NCBI GenBank assembly: GCA_964532155.1
Contig: CAZHGN010000002.1
Coordinates: 19,041-83,040 of the forward strand
From: HGM11416 sp964532155
GTDB taxonomy: Bacteria; Bacillota; Clostridia; Christensenellales; Borkfalkiaceae
DNA: 64,000 nucleotides
Direction: 5' to 3'
The notes beneath the pieces were generated by a model. That model did no database searches. It was not told the DNA's origin and worked only from the letters and a program-made list of their open reading frames with translations. The translations under genes and the position numbers were made by a program. Each line of letters begins with the position of its first letter. Positions within the stretch are counted from its first letter, which is position 1. Below, in pieces: positions 15,651 to 24,620 of this stretch.

Positions 15651-17615
15651 ATGGAAAATAAAAGAATGCGCGAGCTTGTCGATCTTCTAAACAAGTATGC
15701 GAAAGAATATTACGTTTTGGACGCGCCTACCGTGTCCGATAAGCAGTACGACGAGCTTTACGACGAGTTAAGACGGCTCGAGGGAGAAAGCGGAACGGTA
15801 TTGCCCGATTCGCCTACGAGGCGCGTCGGCGGCGAGCCGATAAGCGCTTTTAAAAAGCACGAGCATATAGAGCGACTTTACAGTCTGGACAAAGCGACGA
15901 GCAAAGAAGAACTTGCCGCATTTTTCAGTCGCGTAGAAAAGGCTATAGGCTATTTTCCCGAGTTTACCGTCGAATATAAGTTCGACGGGCTTACCGTTTG
16001 CCTAACGTACGAGGACGGCGTTTTTACGCGCGCCACCACGCGAGGAAACGGTATCGTCGGCGAGGACGTCACCGCGCAAGTGCTTACCATAAAAAGTTAT
16101 CCTTTAAGAATAGATTGCCAAGGCGTTTGCGAAGTAAAGGGGGAGGCGATAATGCGCCTGTCGGTGCTCGAACGGTATAATAAAACCGCCGCCGAGCCGC
16201 TGAAAAACGCGCGCAACGCTGTTGCGGGGGCTATACGTAACCTCGATCCCAAGGAGACCGAGCGGCGCAGTCCCGATATTTTGTTTTACGACGTAAACCA
16301 TATAGAGAACGATTCCGTTCATACGCAGACGGACGGAATAGGTTTTTTAAGAAAAAATTCATTCAAAGTATTCGAGTTTTTGCGTGTTTGCAAAGACGAG
16401 GCGAGCGTGTTTGCCGCTATTGACGAGATCGAGCGCGAACGCAAATCGCTCGACGTGCTTACCGACGGAGTGGTTATAAAAGTCAACGACTACGCCGTGC
16501 GCGACGTTCTCGGTGCGACCGAAAAATTCCCGAGGTGGGCTATAGCGTATAAGTTCGAGCCCGAAGAAACCACTACCGTTTTGCGAGATGTCGTTTGGCA
16601 GGTAGGGCGTACGGGCAAGCTTACGCCGCTTGCCGTGCTCGATCCCGTCGAATTGTGCGACGTAACCGTACGCAGAGCAACGCTCAATAACTACGGCGAC
16701 GTATTGCGCAAAGGAGTAAAAATTAACAGTCGCGTGCTTATACACAGGAGCAACGAGGTTATTCCCGAAATTTTGGGCACGACCGAGTATTTGCCCGATT
16801 GCAAGGACGTGGACAAGCCCGACCGTTGCCCCGAATGCGGCGAGTTGCTCGTCGAAAAGGGCGCGAACTTGTTCTGCGTTAATTCCGAATGCAAAAAGCG
16901 CGTCGTTTTGTCGCTTGCAAGTTTTGCTTCTAAAGAGGCAATGAATATCGAAGGATTGTCCGAAGCGACCGTGACCGTTTTATACGATAAATTGGAAGTA
17001 AGGCGTTTTTCCGACCTATACAAATTGCAACGCGAACAGCTTTTGACTCTCGAGGGTTTTCAGGATAAAAAGGCGGACAATATCCTTTCGGCAATAGAAA
17101 AATCCAAAAACGTCGAACTTTCGTCTTTCATTTTTGCGCTCGGAATAGACGGCGTGGGGAAGAAAACGGCAAAGGACCTTGCCAAGCGTTTTCAAGGGAC
17201 GGACGGCCTTGCGGCGGCGACTTACGACGAAGTTCTTGCCGTGCAGGATATAGGCGAAATCATCGCGCAGTCGATAGTCGATTATTTTGCCGACAAAGAC
17301 AATCTTGCGGAAATCGCTCGGCTTAAAGAAGTCGGCGTTAAAGCCGATTTTAAAGATAAAACAACCGGCGACGCCTTCAAGGGGCAACGTGTGGTTCTTA
17401 CGGGTACGCTCGTAAAATATAAGCGCTCGGAAGCGCAAAAGATAATTGAATCGCTCGGCGGCGAGGTGTCGGGATCGGTAAGCAAACTTACGACAATGGT
17501 GCTTGCCGGAAGCGAGGCGGGCAGTAAGCTCGACAAAGCCAAGGCTTTGGGCGTGAGAATAATAAGCGAGGAGGAGTTCGACGATATAATCGGCTCCGAC
17601 GGAGAAATAAAATGA
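15651..17615 (+). CDS. ligA: NAD+-dependent DNA ligase LigA
   Basis: Seals nicks in duplex DNA using NAD+. The 654-residue protein is of normal family length. Domains in order: Ia NAD-binding (NKYAKEYYVLDAPTVSDKQYD split as YAKEYY and PTVSDKQYD), adenylation domain with active-site lysine in EYKFDG (K110), OB fold with VWQVGRTGKLTP, four-Cys zinc finger CPECGELLVEKGANLFC plus a fourth Cys at SECKK, helix-hairpin-helix repeats (LEGFQDKKADNI, DGVGKKTAK) and a C-terminal BRCT domain (GQRVVLTGTL). GAGG precedes the ATG. The stop overlaps the next start by 4 nt, so coupling with the radical SAM gene is expected. Confidence 0.97.
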   Translation: MENKRMRELVDLLNKYAKEYYVLDAPTVSDKQYDELYDELRRLEGESGTVLPDSPTRRVGGEPISAFKKHEHIERLYSLDKATSKEELAAFFSRVEKAIGYFPEFTVEYKFDGLTVCLTYEDGVFTRATTRGNGIVGEDVTAQVLTIKSYPLRIDCQGVCEVKGEAIMRLSVLERYNKTAAEPLKNARNAVAGAIRNLDPKETERRSPDILFYDVNHIENDSVHTQTDGIGFLRKNSFKVFEFLRVCKDEASVFAAIDEIERERKSLDVLTDGVVIKVNDYAVRDVLGATEKFPRWAIAYKFEPEETTTVLRDVVWQVGRTGKLTPLAVLDPVELCDVTVRRATLNNYGDVLRKGVKINSRVLIHRSNEVIPEILGTTEYLPDCKDVDKPDRCPECGELLVEKGANLFCVNSECKKRVVLSLASFASKEAMNIEGLSEATVTVLYDKLEVRRFSDLYKLQREQLLTLEGFQDKKADNILSAIEKSKNVELSSFIFALGIDGVGKKTAKDLAKRFQGTDGLAAATYDEVLAVQDIGEIIAQSIVDYFADKDNLAEIARLKEVGVKADFKDKTTGDAFKGQRVVLTGTLVKYKRSEAQKIIESLGGEVSGSVSKLTTMVLAGSEAGSKLDKAKALGVRIISEEEFDDIIGSDGEIK

Positions 17616-19417
17616 ATGCCGAACAATTAAAAAAGCTCGACGAAATTTTGCCTACGGTAGAAAAACCGTCGCGCTATACCGGCGGCGAATGGGGCGAAGA
17701 TCCCTTCGTGCCGTCAAAGATGAACTATTGCATATGCTTTCCCGACGTTTACGAGGTCGGAATGAGCAATCTGGGGATAAAAATCGTTGCCGAAAGCGTT
17801 AAAAGCGTGGAGGGAACATCGGTCGACAGGTGTTTTGCGCCTTGGCCGGACTTTGGCAAAGCGTTAAAGGAAAACGGTATTCCGCTCTATTCGCTCGACG
17901 CAAAAAAGAGCCTTGCCGAGTTCGATATGATCGGCTTTTCGCTCTCCTACGAAATGAGCTATACCGCGCTTTTATATATGCTCGATTTGGCGGGTATTCC
18001 GCTGAGGGCGAGCGAGCGCGGAAACGAATATCCCGTCGTTCAGGTCGGCGGCCCTTGCGCATGCAATCCCGAGCCGATGGCTGATTTCGTCGATTTGTTT
18101 ACCATAGGCGACGGCGAAGAGGTTATGGCGGAACTTGCAAAACTAAGGCGCGATATTAAGGATAAAAAAGCCTTTCTCGAAGAGGCGGCAAAGCTCGACG
18201 GCGTTTACGTCCCCGCGTTTATGCAACCGGTATACGAAAACGGCAAAATCGTTCGCTTCGACGGCATATCCAAAGTGCGTAAAGCCCTCGTTAAAGATTT
18301 GGATAAGGCTATATTCCCCAAAAAATTCGGCGTGGCAAGCACCGAGGCTGTTTTCGATAGGGCGATTATAGAGGTCGCACGAGGGTGTTATCGTTCTTGC
18401 CGCTTTTGCCAAGCGGGTTTTTTGTACCGCCCGGTTAGACCGAGAAGTGTTAAAACGCTGACCGACCAGGCTTGTGCTCTCGTTAAAAACGGCGGTTATT
18501 CGGAACTTTCGCTCAACAGTTTGTCCACCGGCGATTATCCCAAGCTCGGCGAACTGCTCGACTGCATTAACGAACGTCTTCCCGACGTAAAAATGTCCTT
18601 GCCGTCGCTTAGAGTGGATAGTTTTAAAAGCTATTACGCCAAGTTTGCTCGTCAAAGCTCGGTTACTTTTGCTCCGGAAGCCGGAACTCAGCGCCTTCGC
18701 GACGTTATAAATAAAGATATTACCGAAGAAGAGATTATTCGCGGTGTGGAAAACGCCTTTAATTTAGGTTATTCGTCGATAAAACTGTATTTTATGATGG
18801 GTTTGCCTACCGAAACAGACGAAGATCTGCTCGGAATTGCCAAAATCGTTCGGCTTATAAAGGGTATTTACGGCAAAAATCCCGCATCGGCTCGCGCCCT
18901 TCGCGTGTCGGTCAGCGTTTCGACGTTTATCCCCAAGCCTTTTACGCCTTTCCAATACGAAAGACAGATTAGCAAGGAAGAAGTTCAACATAAGGTAGAA
19001 ATTCTTAAAAAGGAATTATTTATAAAGGGCGTTTCGTTCAGCTGGAACGATTACGAACTTTCGCAGATAGAAGCAGTCCTTGCACGAGGGGACAGGCGTT
19101 TGGGCGCAGTTATAGAAAAGGCGTACAAAAAAGGTTGCGTATTCGACGGCTGGCAACAGTATTTTAAGCCCGAACTTTGGTACGAAGCGCTTTCGGAGTG
19201 CGGATTGACTGCCGACGATTACACGCGCGAGTATACCGAGGACGAGATTTTGCCTTGGGATTTCATCGACTTGTTTATCGATAAAGACTTTTTGCTTCGC
19301 GAAAGACACGCCGCTTACGCCGAAAAGGTTTCGGGCGGATGTCAGTCGGGTTGCAAGGCTTGCGGCATTCAAAAAGAATACCGTTGCAAAATAGGCGTTC
19401 CGTACGAAGAACAATAA
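17612..19417 (+). CDS. TIGR03960-type radical SAM protein
   Basis: A 601-residue member of the TIGR03960 family: an N-terminal B12-binding-like fold (FPDVYEVGMSNLG, FDMIGFSLSYEMSYT) followed by a radical SAM core. The cluster motif is ARGCYRSCRFCQAG with C259, C263 and C266 in CxxxCxxC spacing. A Cys-rich C-terminus (GGCQSGCKACG, then RCKIG) could hold a further metal site. The reaction is not known to me. Gene order with a DUF2344 protein and RNase G matches a conserved Firmicutes cluster, usually near the ribosomal genes rplU and rpmA, suggesting a role in RNA or ribosome modification (inference). It overlaps ligA by 4 nt. Confidence 0.9.
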   Translation: MNAEQLKKLDEILPTVEKPSRYTGGEWGEDPFVPSKMNYCICFPDVYEVGMSNLGIKIVAESVKSVEGTSVDRCFAPWPDFGKALKENGIPLYSLDAKKSLAEFDMIGFSLSYEMSYTALLYMLDLAGIPLRASERGNEYPVVQVGGPCACNPEPMADFVDLFTIGDGEEVMAELAKLRRDIKDKKAFLEEAAKLDGVYVPAFMQPVYENGKIVRFDGISKVRKALVKDLDKAIFPKKFGVASTEAVFDRAIIEVARGCYRSCRFCQAGFLYRPVRPRSVKTLTDQACALVKNGGYSELSLNSLSTGDYPKLGELLDCINERLPDVKMSLPSLRVDSFKSYYAKFARQSSVTFAPEAGTQRLRDVINKDITEEEIIRGVENAFNLGYSSIKLYFMMGLPTETDEDLLGIAKIVRLIKGIYGKNPASARALRVSVSVSTFIPKPFTPFQYERQISKEEVQHKVEILKKELFIKGVSFSWNDYELSQIEAVLARGDRRLGAVIEKAYKKGCVFDGWQQYFKPELWYEALSECGLTADDYTREYTEDEILPWDFIDLFIDKDFLLRERHAAYAEKVSGGCQSGCKACGIQKEYRCKIGVPYEEQ

Positions 19418-19428
19418 CAAAAACGAGC

Positions 19429-19443
19429 CTATAGGTCGATTAT
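19429..19443 (-). repeat. Dispersed 17-bp motif, copy 2
   Basis: CTATAGGTCGATTAT, the reverse complement of the motif lacking its last two bases, lies between the TIGR03960 and TIGR03936 genes. CCTATAGG here is also a small palindrome. Confidence 0.65.
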
Positions 19444-19463
19444 TTAAGTTTTTAAGGTTGATT

Positions 19464-20084
19464 ATGATTGTATTTCAATATACCAAAACGGACGGAGCCG
19501 AGTACGTTTCGCACCTCGATACTCTCCGTCACATTAACAAAATATTGCGCCGTGCCGAAATCGAAACGGGATATTCTAAGGGCTTTAATCCGCATATGCA
19601 CGTTTTTATGTCGGCTCCGATCGCAGTCGGCGTTAAATCGCTTGCCGAGTATTGTTTTATAGAATGCGACGAATCGGCAAACGGTTTTAAAGAAAAATTC
19701 AACGCCTTTTCATTCCGCGGTTTAAAGTGCGGATACGTGCGCGAAGTGGATAAAAAGGTGAACGTCGCGGGGCTTATCGACCGCGCGCGTTACGAAATAA
19801 GGGGAATTACGCCGTTCGACACGAGCGAGGTTCTTGCCTTAGAAACTTTTTATATTATAGATAAAAAGGGCAATCAAAAGGACGTAAGAAAAAAGATTTT
19901 CGATCTTAAATTCGACGGAGACGTGCTTTTGGCAACGTTGGGGTTCGGAAACGATACGTTGCGTCCCGACCTTTTGTCTAACGCTTTGGCTGCGCTTTAC
20001 GGCGGCGAAAAATTCGAAATAACAAAAACTTGCGCCTTTCACGGCAATACGGACTTTAACGACTATCTTGCTTCGCTTACATAA
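19464..20084 (+). CDS. TIGR03936/DUF2344 family protein
   Basis: A 206-residue protein with the N-terminal signature FQYTKTDGAEYVSHLDTLRHI and ETGYSKGFNPHMHVFMSAPIAVGV, characteristic of the DUF2344 domain (TIGR03936, radical SAM-linked protein). In many Firmicutes this domain follows, or is fused to, the TIGR03960 radical SAM protein, so it is probably its partner; the substrate is unknown. The C-terminal half (KFDGDVLLATLGFGNDTLRPDLL split as VLLATLGFG and RPDLL) is also typical. ATG 19464 was chosen with TTTAAGG upstream; a TTG at 19458 is possible but overlaps the spacing. Confidence 0.88.
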   Translation: MIVFQYTKTDGAEYVSHLDTLRHINKILRRAEIETGYSKGFNPHMHVFMSAPIAVGVKSLAEYCFIECDESANGFKEKFNAFSFRGLKCGYVREVDKKVNVAGLIDRARYEIRGITPFDTSEVLALETFYIIDKKGNQKDVRKKIFDLKFDGDVLLATLGFGNDTLRPDLLSNALAALYGGEKFEITKTCAFHGNTDFNDYLASLT

Positions 20085-20096
20085 CAAAAGTCTTTG

Positions 20097-20120
20097 TATA
20101 GGTCGATTATCGACCTTTTT
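20097..20120 (+). repeat. Dispersed motif copy 3, as a perfect hairpin with T-run
   Basis: TATAGGTCGATTATCGACC is followed by TTTTT. AGGTCGAT-t-ATCGACCT is a perfect inverted repeat around one base, so this copy resembles a minimal intrinsic terminator between the DUF2344 gene and RNase G. A one-base loop would open in RNA, leaving about 6 bp. Confidence 0.7.
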
Positions 20121-20165
20121 AATAAAAAAGAACAAACGGCTTTACGGCTGTTTGCGGAGAGTAGG

Positions 20166-21653
20166 ATGGGAAAAAATATTTTCGTCGACGGATTTTGCGG
20201 TAGCATAATCGCCGCGCTCGCCGAAGACAAAAAACTATTGGAATATCATATTGAGAAGAACGGCACGACGGTTGTCGCCGGGAGCATATATACGGGCAGA
20301 GTGGAAAACGTGCTCGACGGCATGCAAGCGGCTTTCGTCGACGTGGGGCTTGAGCGCAACGGTTATTTATACTTTGGCGAGCCTGCCTACGACGGCGACG
20401 ACGAAGCGCCCGTTCGTCAAAAAACGATAAATTTGAAGGTGGGCGATCTCGTTACCGTTCAGGCGGTAAAAGATCCGTTCGGAAACAAGGGCGTGCGACT
20501 TTCGACCTCGCTGTCGTTTGCGGGAAGATTTCTCGTATATAACCCCGATCTGTCCGAAAACGTAGTTTCGCGCAAGATCGAAAACGAAAAGGAAAAAAAG
20601 CGACTCGTTTCCCTTTTATCGTCACTTAAATTCCCGGGCGGTTTTATACTGCGCACCGCATCGTCGGGCGCTTCGAAGTCGGAAGTTCTTTCCGAAGCGA
20701 AATACCTTTATAGACTTTATAACGAGGTCGTTGAAAAAACTAAAAATTCCAAGGCGGGCGACGTGCTTTATTCGGAGGGCAACCTTGCCGTCAGAATGAT
20801 ACGCGACGTTTACACTTCGGAGATAGAAAAAATTTACGTATCGGACGCCGCTTTATACGAAGAGGTGTGCGAAAACGCCAAAAAAAGAGGCGCGGAAGTG
20901 CTTGCTAAGGTTGTTCATTTCGATAAAAGGATGGACCTTTTCGGCTATTTCGGCTTGACGGATGAAGTGGGCGCGCTTCTTAAAAAAAGAGTGGATTTGT
21001 CGAGCGGTGCGTACCTCGTTATCGACCGCACCGAAGCGCTTACTTCCATAGACGTCAACACGGGAAGTTTTACCGGCTCGGATTGCTTAGAGTCCACCGT
21101 TTACGAAACCAATCTTTTAGCGGCTAAGGAAATTGCGCGGCAAGTAAGGCTTAGGAACATAGGCGGTATAGTCGTCGTCGATTTTATAAACATGGAACGC
21201 GAAGATCACCGCAACGCCGTAATCGAGGAACTTGATCGCGCGTTAAAGGACGACCGCTCCAAGTGTACCGTTTTCGGAATGAATCAGCTCGGCTTGGTAG
21301 AGTTTACTCGCAAAAAAAAGCGCAAGGGGAGCATTTCGCTTCTCGAAAAAAAATGCCCTTACTGTCAAGGTTCGGGAACGATTCTTTCGAGCGATTACAT
21401 AGTGTTAAAGCTTCGCGCGGCTCTTCTCGATCTTTTTGCCGACGGCTACAAAAGCGCCATCGTCGATTTGAACCAAGATATAATGTTTTACATTTTGCAG
21501 CGAGGCTCGCTCAGAAAGGACGTTTCCAAAATTTGGACGGACAAGCGTATATACCTCATTCCGCACAAGACCTACCATCAGGAATGTTTCAACGTTAAAG
21601 GGGATAACAGCGTAGTGCTCGAGCTCCCCGACAAGGCACGCTTGCTTTATTAA
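20166..21653 (+). CDS. rng: Ribonuclease G/E family endoribonuclease
   Basis: Single-strand-specific endoribonuclease that matures 5S/16S rRNA and degrades mRNA. The 495-residue length suits RNase G, without the long RNase E scaffold tail. The S1 domain is near the start (GSIYTGRVENVLDGMQAAFVD split as GSIYTGRV and GMQAAFVDVG). The catalytic DNase-I-like region has TSIDVNTGSFTG and IGGIVVVDFINME with the two metal-binding aspartates. The zinc-link motif is CPYCQGSG. ATG 20166 follows GGAGAG at 20156; a longer frame upstream would read through the motif hairpin and is rejected. A scaffold gap begins 42 bp after the stop. Confidence 0.93.
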   Translation: MGKNIFVDGFCGSIIAALAEDKKLLEYHIEKNGTTVVAGSIYTGRVENVLDGMQAAFVDVGLERNGYLYFGEPAYDGDDEAPVRQKTINLKVGDLVTVQAVKDPFGNKGVRLSTSLSFAGRFLVYNPDLSENVVSRKIENEKEKKRLVSLLSSLKFPGGFILRTASSGASKSEVLSEAKYLYRLYNEVVEKTKNSKAGDVLYSEGNLAVRMIRDVYTSEIEKIYVSDAALYEEVCENAKKRGAEVLAKVVHFDKRMDLFGYFGLTDEVGALLKKRVDLSSGAYLVIDRTEALTSIDVNTGSFTGSDCLESTVYETNLLAAKEIARQVRLRNIGGIVVVDFINMEREDHRNAVIEELDRALKDDRSKCTVFGMNQLGLVEFTRKKKRKGSISLLEKKCPYCQGSGTILSSDYIVLKLRAALLDLFADGYKSAIVDLNQDIMFYILQRGSLRKDVSKIWTDKRIYLIPHKTYHQECFNVKGDNSVVLELPDKARLLY

Positions 21654-21694
21654 AGCGGTTGCGCTCAACAAACGGCGCTTTGCTTAACGTTTAA

Positions 21695-21794
21695 NNNNNN
21701 NNNNNNNNNNNNNNNNNNNNNNNNNNNNNNNNNNNNNNNNNNNNNNNNNNNNNNNNNNNNNNNNNNNNNNNNNNNNNNNNNNNNNNNNNNNNNN
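21695..21794. other. Scaffold gap (100 Ns)
   Basis: A run of exactly 100 Ns joins two contigs. The flanks share no visible overlap. In related genomes rplU, a ribosomal-associated protease gene and rpmA often follow rng; none is visible here, so they may be in the gap or elsewhere. Confidence 0.98.
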
Positions 21795-21819
21795 CTGTTT
21801 TGTATAAGGCGCGTTTTTT

Positions 21820-22050
21820 TCTTGACAGAAAAGTCGTTGTGTAATAAAATACCGAATAGCAGAGAAGATGCGAAAGCGTGCGAACGCTATAACGGCGTTC
21901 CGAAGTGGCAATGCGGGGGATATCCGCCTTGCACGAAACGGCTTTATGCCTGCGGTTTTCGCAACGGTCCGTTGCTTTAAGCGCATAGGAATTATGTGAA
22001 TTATTCCGTCGCGTAAGGTCGGACCTCTCTTATTACGGGAGGTTTTTATT
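21820..22050 (+). promoter_or_regulatory. Structured 5' leader of the folT-like gene, SD-sequestering hairpin
   Basis: About 200 nt precede folT. TTGACA (21822-21827), 17 bp, then AATAAA (21845) could be a promoter. Downstream are helices such as AAGCGT-gcga-ACGCT and GTGGCAA...TTGCAC enclosing GCGG...CCGC. The last hairpin pairs ACCTC (22023-22027) with GAGGT (22039-22043), hiding the SD GGGAGG and followed by TTTTT. This layout fits a riboswitch. I could not match conserved T-box, tetrahydrofolate, TPP, FMN or cobalamin motifs. Confidence 0.5.
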
Positions 22051-22659
22051 ATGGAAAAAAATTCGGTGCAAAGCGGCGATTGCTCGCAACGGAAGAAAGA
22101 AAAGTCGTGTTTTAATACCCGCACGATAGTTCTTGCCGCCGCGTTCGTCGCCTTGGCTACGATTACCAACGCATTTATTACCGTCAGAATCGGCTCGCTG
22201 TTTAAAATATCCGCACTGCTTATCGTTTGCTTTTTCGCAGGTTATTATCTCGGCGCGCCGCTCGGCTTTTTAGTGGGAATAATAAGCGATGTTTTCGGCT
22301 TGCTGCTTTTTAGCGACGGTGCGCTCAATCCCTTGATTTTGCTGTCGAGCGGACTTAATTGCGCATTGCCCGCTCTCTTTTTCGGATTGAAAAGACCGCT
22401 TAAGAACAAACCGACCTTCGGTGAATTTGCAATCAAATCGGCGCTCGGTTATTTCACTTGTTATATTCTTTGCACCGTGCTTATAAGCTCGGTCGGCATT
22501 TGGCTTTACACTTCGTATATCGTCGAAAAATATCAAACGCTTATCGCGTGGATAGGGTATAGGGCTGCCGTTCAGTCGGTGAATACCGTCGCTAACTATG
22601 CGGCTACTCTCGTCCTCTTTATTCCGCTAAGCAAAATTAAAACCTTGGACAGAGGTTAG
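22051..22659 (+). CDS. ECF transporter S component, FolT-like
   Basis: A 202-residue integral membrane protein with about six hydrophobic segments. The pattern RIGSLFKISALLIVCFFAGYY, then GAPLGFLVGIISDVFGLLLF and GALNPLILLSSGLN (shown in pieces), is typical of the folate-specific S component FolT of energy-coupling-factor transporters. S components bind the vitamin and dock onto a shared EcfA-A'-T module. No ECF module is nearby, as expected for group II systems. The charged 35-residue N-terminus is longer than usual. The substrate assignment is by pattern only; riboflavin or another vitamin is possible. It ends 3 nt into the convergent flippase gene. Confidence 0.72.
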   Translation: MEKNSVQSGDCSQRKKEKSCFNTRTIVLAAAFVALATITNAFITVRIGSLFKISALLIVCFFAGYYLGAPLGFLVGIISDVFGLLLFSDGALNPLILLSSGLNCALPALFFGLKRPLKNKPTFGEFAIKSALGYFTCYILCTVLISSVGIWLYTSYIVEKYQTLIAWIGYRAAVQSVNTVANYAATLVLFIPLSKIKTLDRG

Positions 22660-24197
22660 GCTTTTTTCGCCTTTAAATCGTTCGTTTTTATCGCCGCTTT
22701 CGCCTTGCGCGCCTTGCGGCTTTTTTTATTGAAAAACGCGGCTATAATTTCGTTAATCGATATTACGCCGAATATTTCAAACAGTAAAAGAAGCGCTACT
22801 TCGGTTATTGCGCAGCTAAAAACGAGGGCGATCGGCTTAAACGCTATTTTTGCCGATAATTCGAATGAGAAATAACTTAACGCCGAGCAAAAAATAACGA
22901 TCGGCAGCGCCTTTATCTGCTTTTTAAAGAAATCGAGCTTGTTACAACATATCTTTTTCAGCAGAACGAGATTGAGCGCTCCGTTTACGACATAACTTGC
23001 GAAATACCCGGCTATAAGTCCGTAATTGCCTATAAAGCGCGGTAAAATCAAGACGGAAATTAACAGGATTATCGCGCCTAAAGCATAGTTTAAAAGTGTT
23101 TTTCGCTCCATGCCCATGGCGTTTAACAGACTTGTGGAAATCAAACAAAAGGACATGGGAATCATCGCGAAAGCGGCAAAGCGTAAGTACACGCCCGACG
23201 TTGCGTTGCCGTATAACAGTTCTCCCACGTAAGGACCGGAACCGACGAATACCGGCACTACGAGCATGGCGACCGACGAAGATAAAATCAACGCGCGCTC
23301 GACGTTGTTTTTAAGCCCGTCCAAGTTGCGTTTATAAAAATCGTTTGAAAGTTCGGGGGACAAAACGAGGGATATCGAACCTATAACGGTTGAGGGGATA
23401 AAAAGAAGAGGCAAGGTCATTCCGCTAATTATACCGAAGCCCGAAACTGCTTCTTGTCGGCTAAGTCCCGCAGAAATCAAAACGGACGGCAAGATTATCG
23501 CTATCAGCGAAGACGTAAGTGAAGTTGCGCCGCGCATAAGCGTTATGGGGGCGCTTGCCGAAATCAAAGGTTTAAGCGATGGCGCGGGATTTTTCAGACT
23601 GCCCCCCATAAGTGCGAAAGCCACTGCCGCCGCCGTAAACGAAAAAACGTACGATATAAGCACTGCAATGCTTGCGCCGACCGCTTTTTGGGTAATTCCG
23701 ACTGCGTTTGAAACGAGCAAAATTCCGGCAACTACCATAACCGCTTCTTCGGCAAGTTCTATTATAGAGTACGTATAAAAACTTTTGTTGCCCCAAAAAA
23801 AGCCGCGTATAACTGCGTAAACCGACGTTAGGACGACTCCGGGCAGAATAATTAAAAACAGCAGTCTGCACCTGTCGTCGGGAAAAACAGGCGCTAAAAT
23901 TCCCTTGAACGTATAGCAGATTATACAAGCCGGCAGACAGACCGCGAGGGCGACGGCAATGCCCGCCGTTACCACCGAATTAACGCAACGCTCGCGCCCC
24001 GCCGTGCGTTCGCGGATCATCATGCGCGAAACTGTTATCGGCACGCCCGACGCCGAAAGAGTCATCAATACTCCCACGACCGACAGCGCTATTTGATAAA
24101 GTCCCATTCCCTCCGAGCCGATAGTTCTCGAAAGGTATATTCTGTATAAAAATCCCAATCCTCGTTCTATGCACGACAAAACGGTTACAGTCGTCAT
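22656..24197 (-). CDS. SpoVB/MurJ-type lipid flippase (MVF/MOP family)
   Basis: A 513-residue polytopic protein with about 14 membrane segments. The start IERGLGFLYRIYLSRTIGSEGMGLYQ (in pieces GFLYRIYLSR, GSEGMGLYQ) and ASGVPITVSRM match the stage V sporulation protein B / polysaccharide flippase group, which moves undecaprenyl-linked precursors across the membrane. The C-terminus is Lys/Ala-rich (KKSRKARKAKAA). The annotated ATG 24197 has no ribosome site. Upstream, GGAGAG lies before an in-frame ATT that would add about eight residues (IIKKLAKT) typical of the family, so a rare ATT start is possible. It diverges from the LysM gene and converges on folT. Confidence 0.85.
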   Translation of the reverse strand: MTTVTVLSCIERGLGFLYRIYLSRTIGSEGMGLYQIALSVVGVLMTLSASGVPITVSRMMIRERTAGRERCVNSVVTAGIAVALAVCLPACIICYTFKGILAPVFPDDRCRLLFLIILPGVVLTSVYAVIRGFFWGNKSFYTYSIIELAEEAVMVVAGILLVSNAVGITQKAVGASIAVLISYVFSFTAAAVAFALMGGSLKNPAPSLKPLISASAPITLMRGATSLTSSLIAIILPSVLISAGLSRQEAVSGFGIISGMTLPLLFIPSTVIGSISLVLSPELSNDFYKRNLDGLKNNVERALILSSSVAMLVVPVFVGSGPYVGELLYGNATSGVYLRFAAFAMIPMSFCLISTSLLNAMGMERKTLLNYALGAIILLISVLILPRFIGNYGLIAGYFASYVVNGALNLVLLKKICCNKLDFFKKQIKALPIVIFCSALSYFSFELSAKIAFKPIALVFSCAITEVALLLLFEIFGVISINEIIAAFFNKKSRKARKAKAAIKTNDLKAKKA

Positions 24198-24271
24198 TGT
24201 TTTTGCAAGTTTTTTGATAATATCACTCTCCGCGGCATATATTTTAAACGGTATAATATATTCGCAAGGCT

Positions 24272-24580
24272 ATGAAGTTATTAACTCCGTTTAAAAAGGA
24301 AAATACAATCGTTCACCGAGTCGCTATCGGCGAGAGTTTGACTGACGTCGCAACCGCTTACGGCGTAACCGTTTGGCGGCTCGTAAAAAACAACGGCATT
24401 ACCGAAAGACCGAGGGCAAATTCGATTTTATTTATCGAAAAAGGCGGGCGACTTTACGAAATAAAAATCGGAGACACGCCGTCGGCTATAGCCGCTCGGT
24501 TTAAAGTGAACGAAGAAGAACTTTTAAGGTTGAACGGAGAAAACGCTTTTTTCCCTTTTTCGGTTATAGAAATTCCTTAA
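24272..24580 (+). CDS. Small protein with two LysM domains
   Basis: A 102-residue protein made almost entirely of two LysM repeats: VHRVAIGESLTDVATAYGV...NGI...SILFI (about residues 14-51) and YEIKIGDTPSAIAARFKVNEEELLRLN...FSVIEIP (about 58-102). LysM repeats bind N-acetylglucosamine polymers such as peptidoglycan. No signal peptide is visible, which fits spore-coat or cortex LysM proteins made inside the mother cell and assembled from there; this is inference from the SpoVB-like neighbour. The start is only 74 bp from the divergent flippase start, so the two promoters must be compact or overlapping. Confidence 0.82.
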   Translation: MKLLTPFKKENTIVHRVAIGESLTDVATAYGVTVWRLVKNNGITERPRANSILFIEKGGRLYEIKIGDTPSAIAARFKVNEEELLRLNGENAFFPFSVIEIP

Positions 24581-24603
24581 GCGTAAAAAACGCTCGAAAC
24601 ACT

Positions 24604-24620
24604 CGATAATCGACCTATAG
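24604..24620 (+). repeat. Dispersed 17-bp motif, copy 4 (exact)
   Basis: CGATAATCGACCTATAG, 24 bp after the LysM stop, flanked by CACT...AGTG and followed by GCGGCTTTTT, so it may sit in a weak terminator hairpin. Confidence 0.75.

Noticed and set aside
21820..22050. T-box or tetrahydrofolate riboswitch identification
   Set aside because: I could not find the T-box GGTGGNACCGCG segment or the conserved tetrahydrofolate core, so only a generic structured leader is reported.
21684..22169. Minus-strand frame running through the N gap
   Set aside because: Its continuity depends on unknown bases, and it is antisense to folT and its leader.
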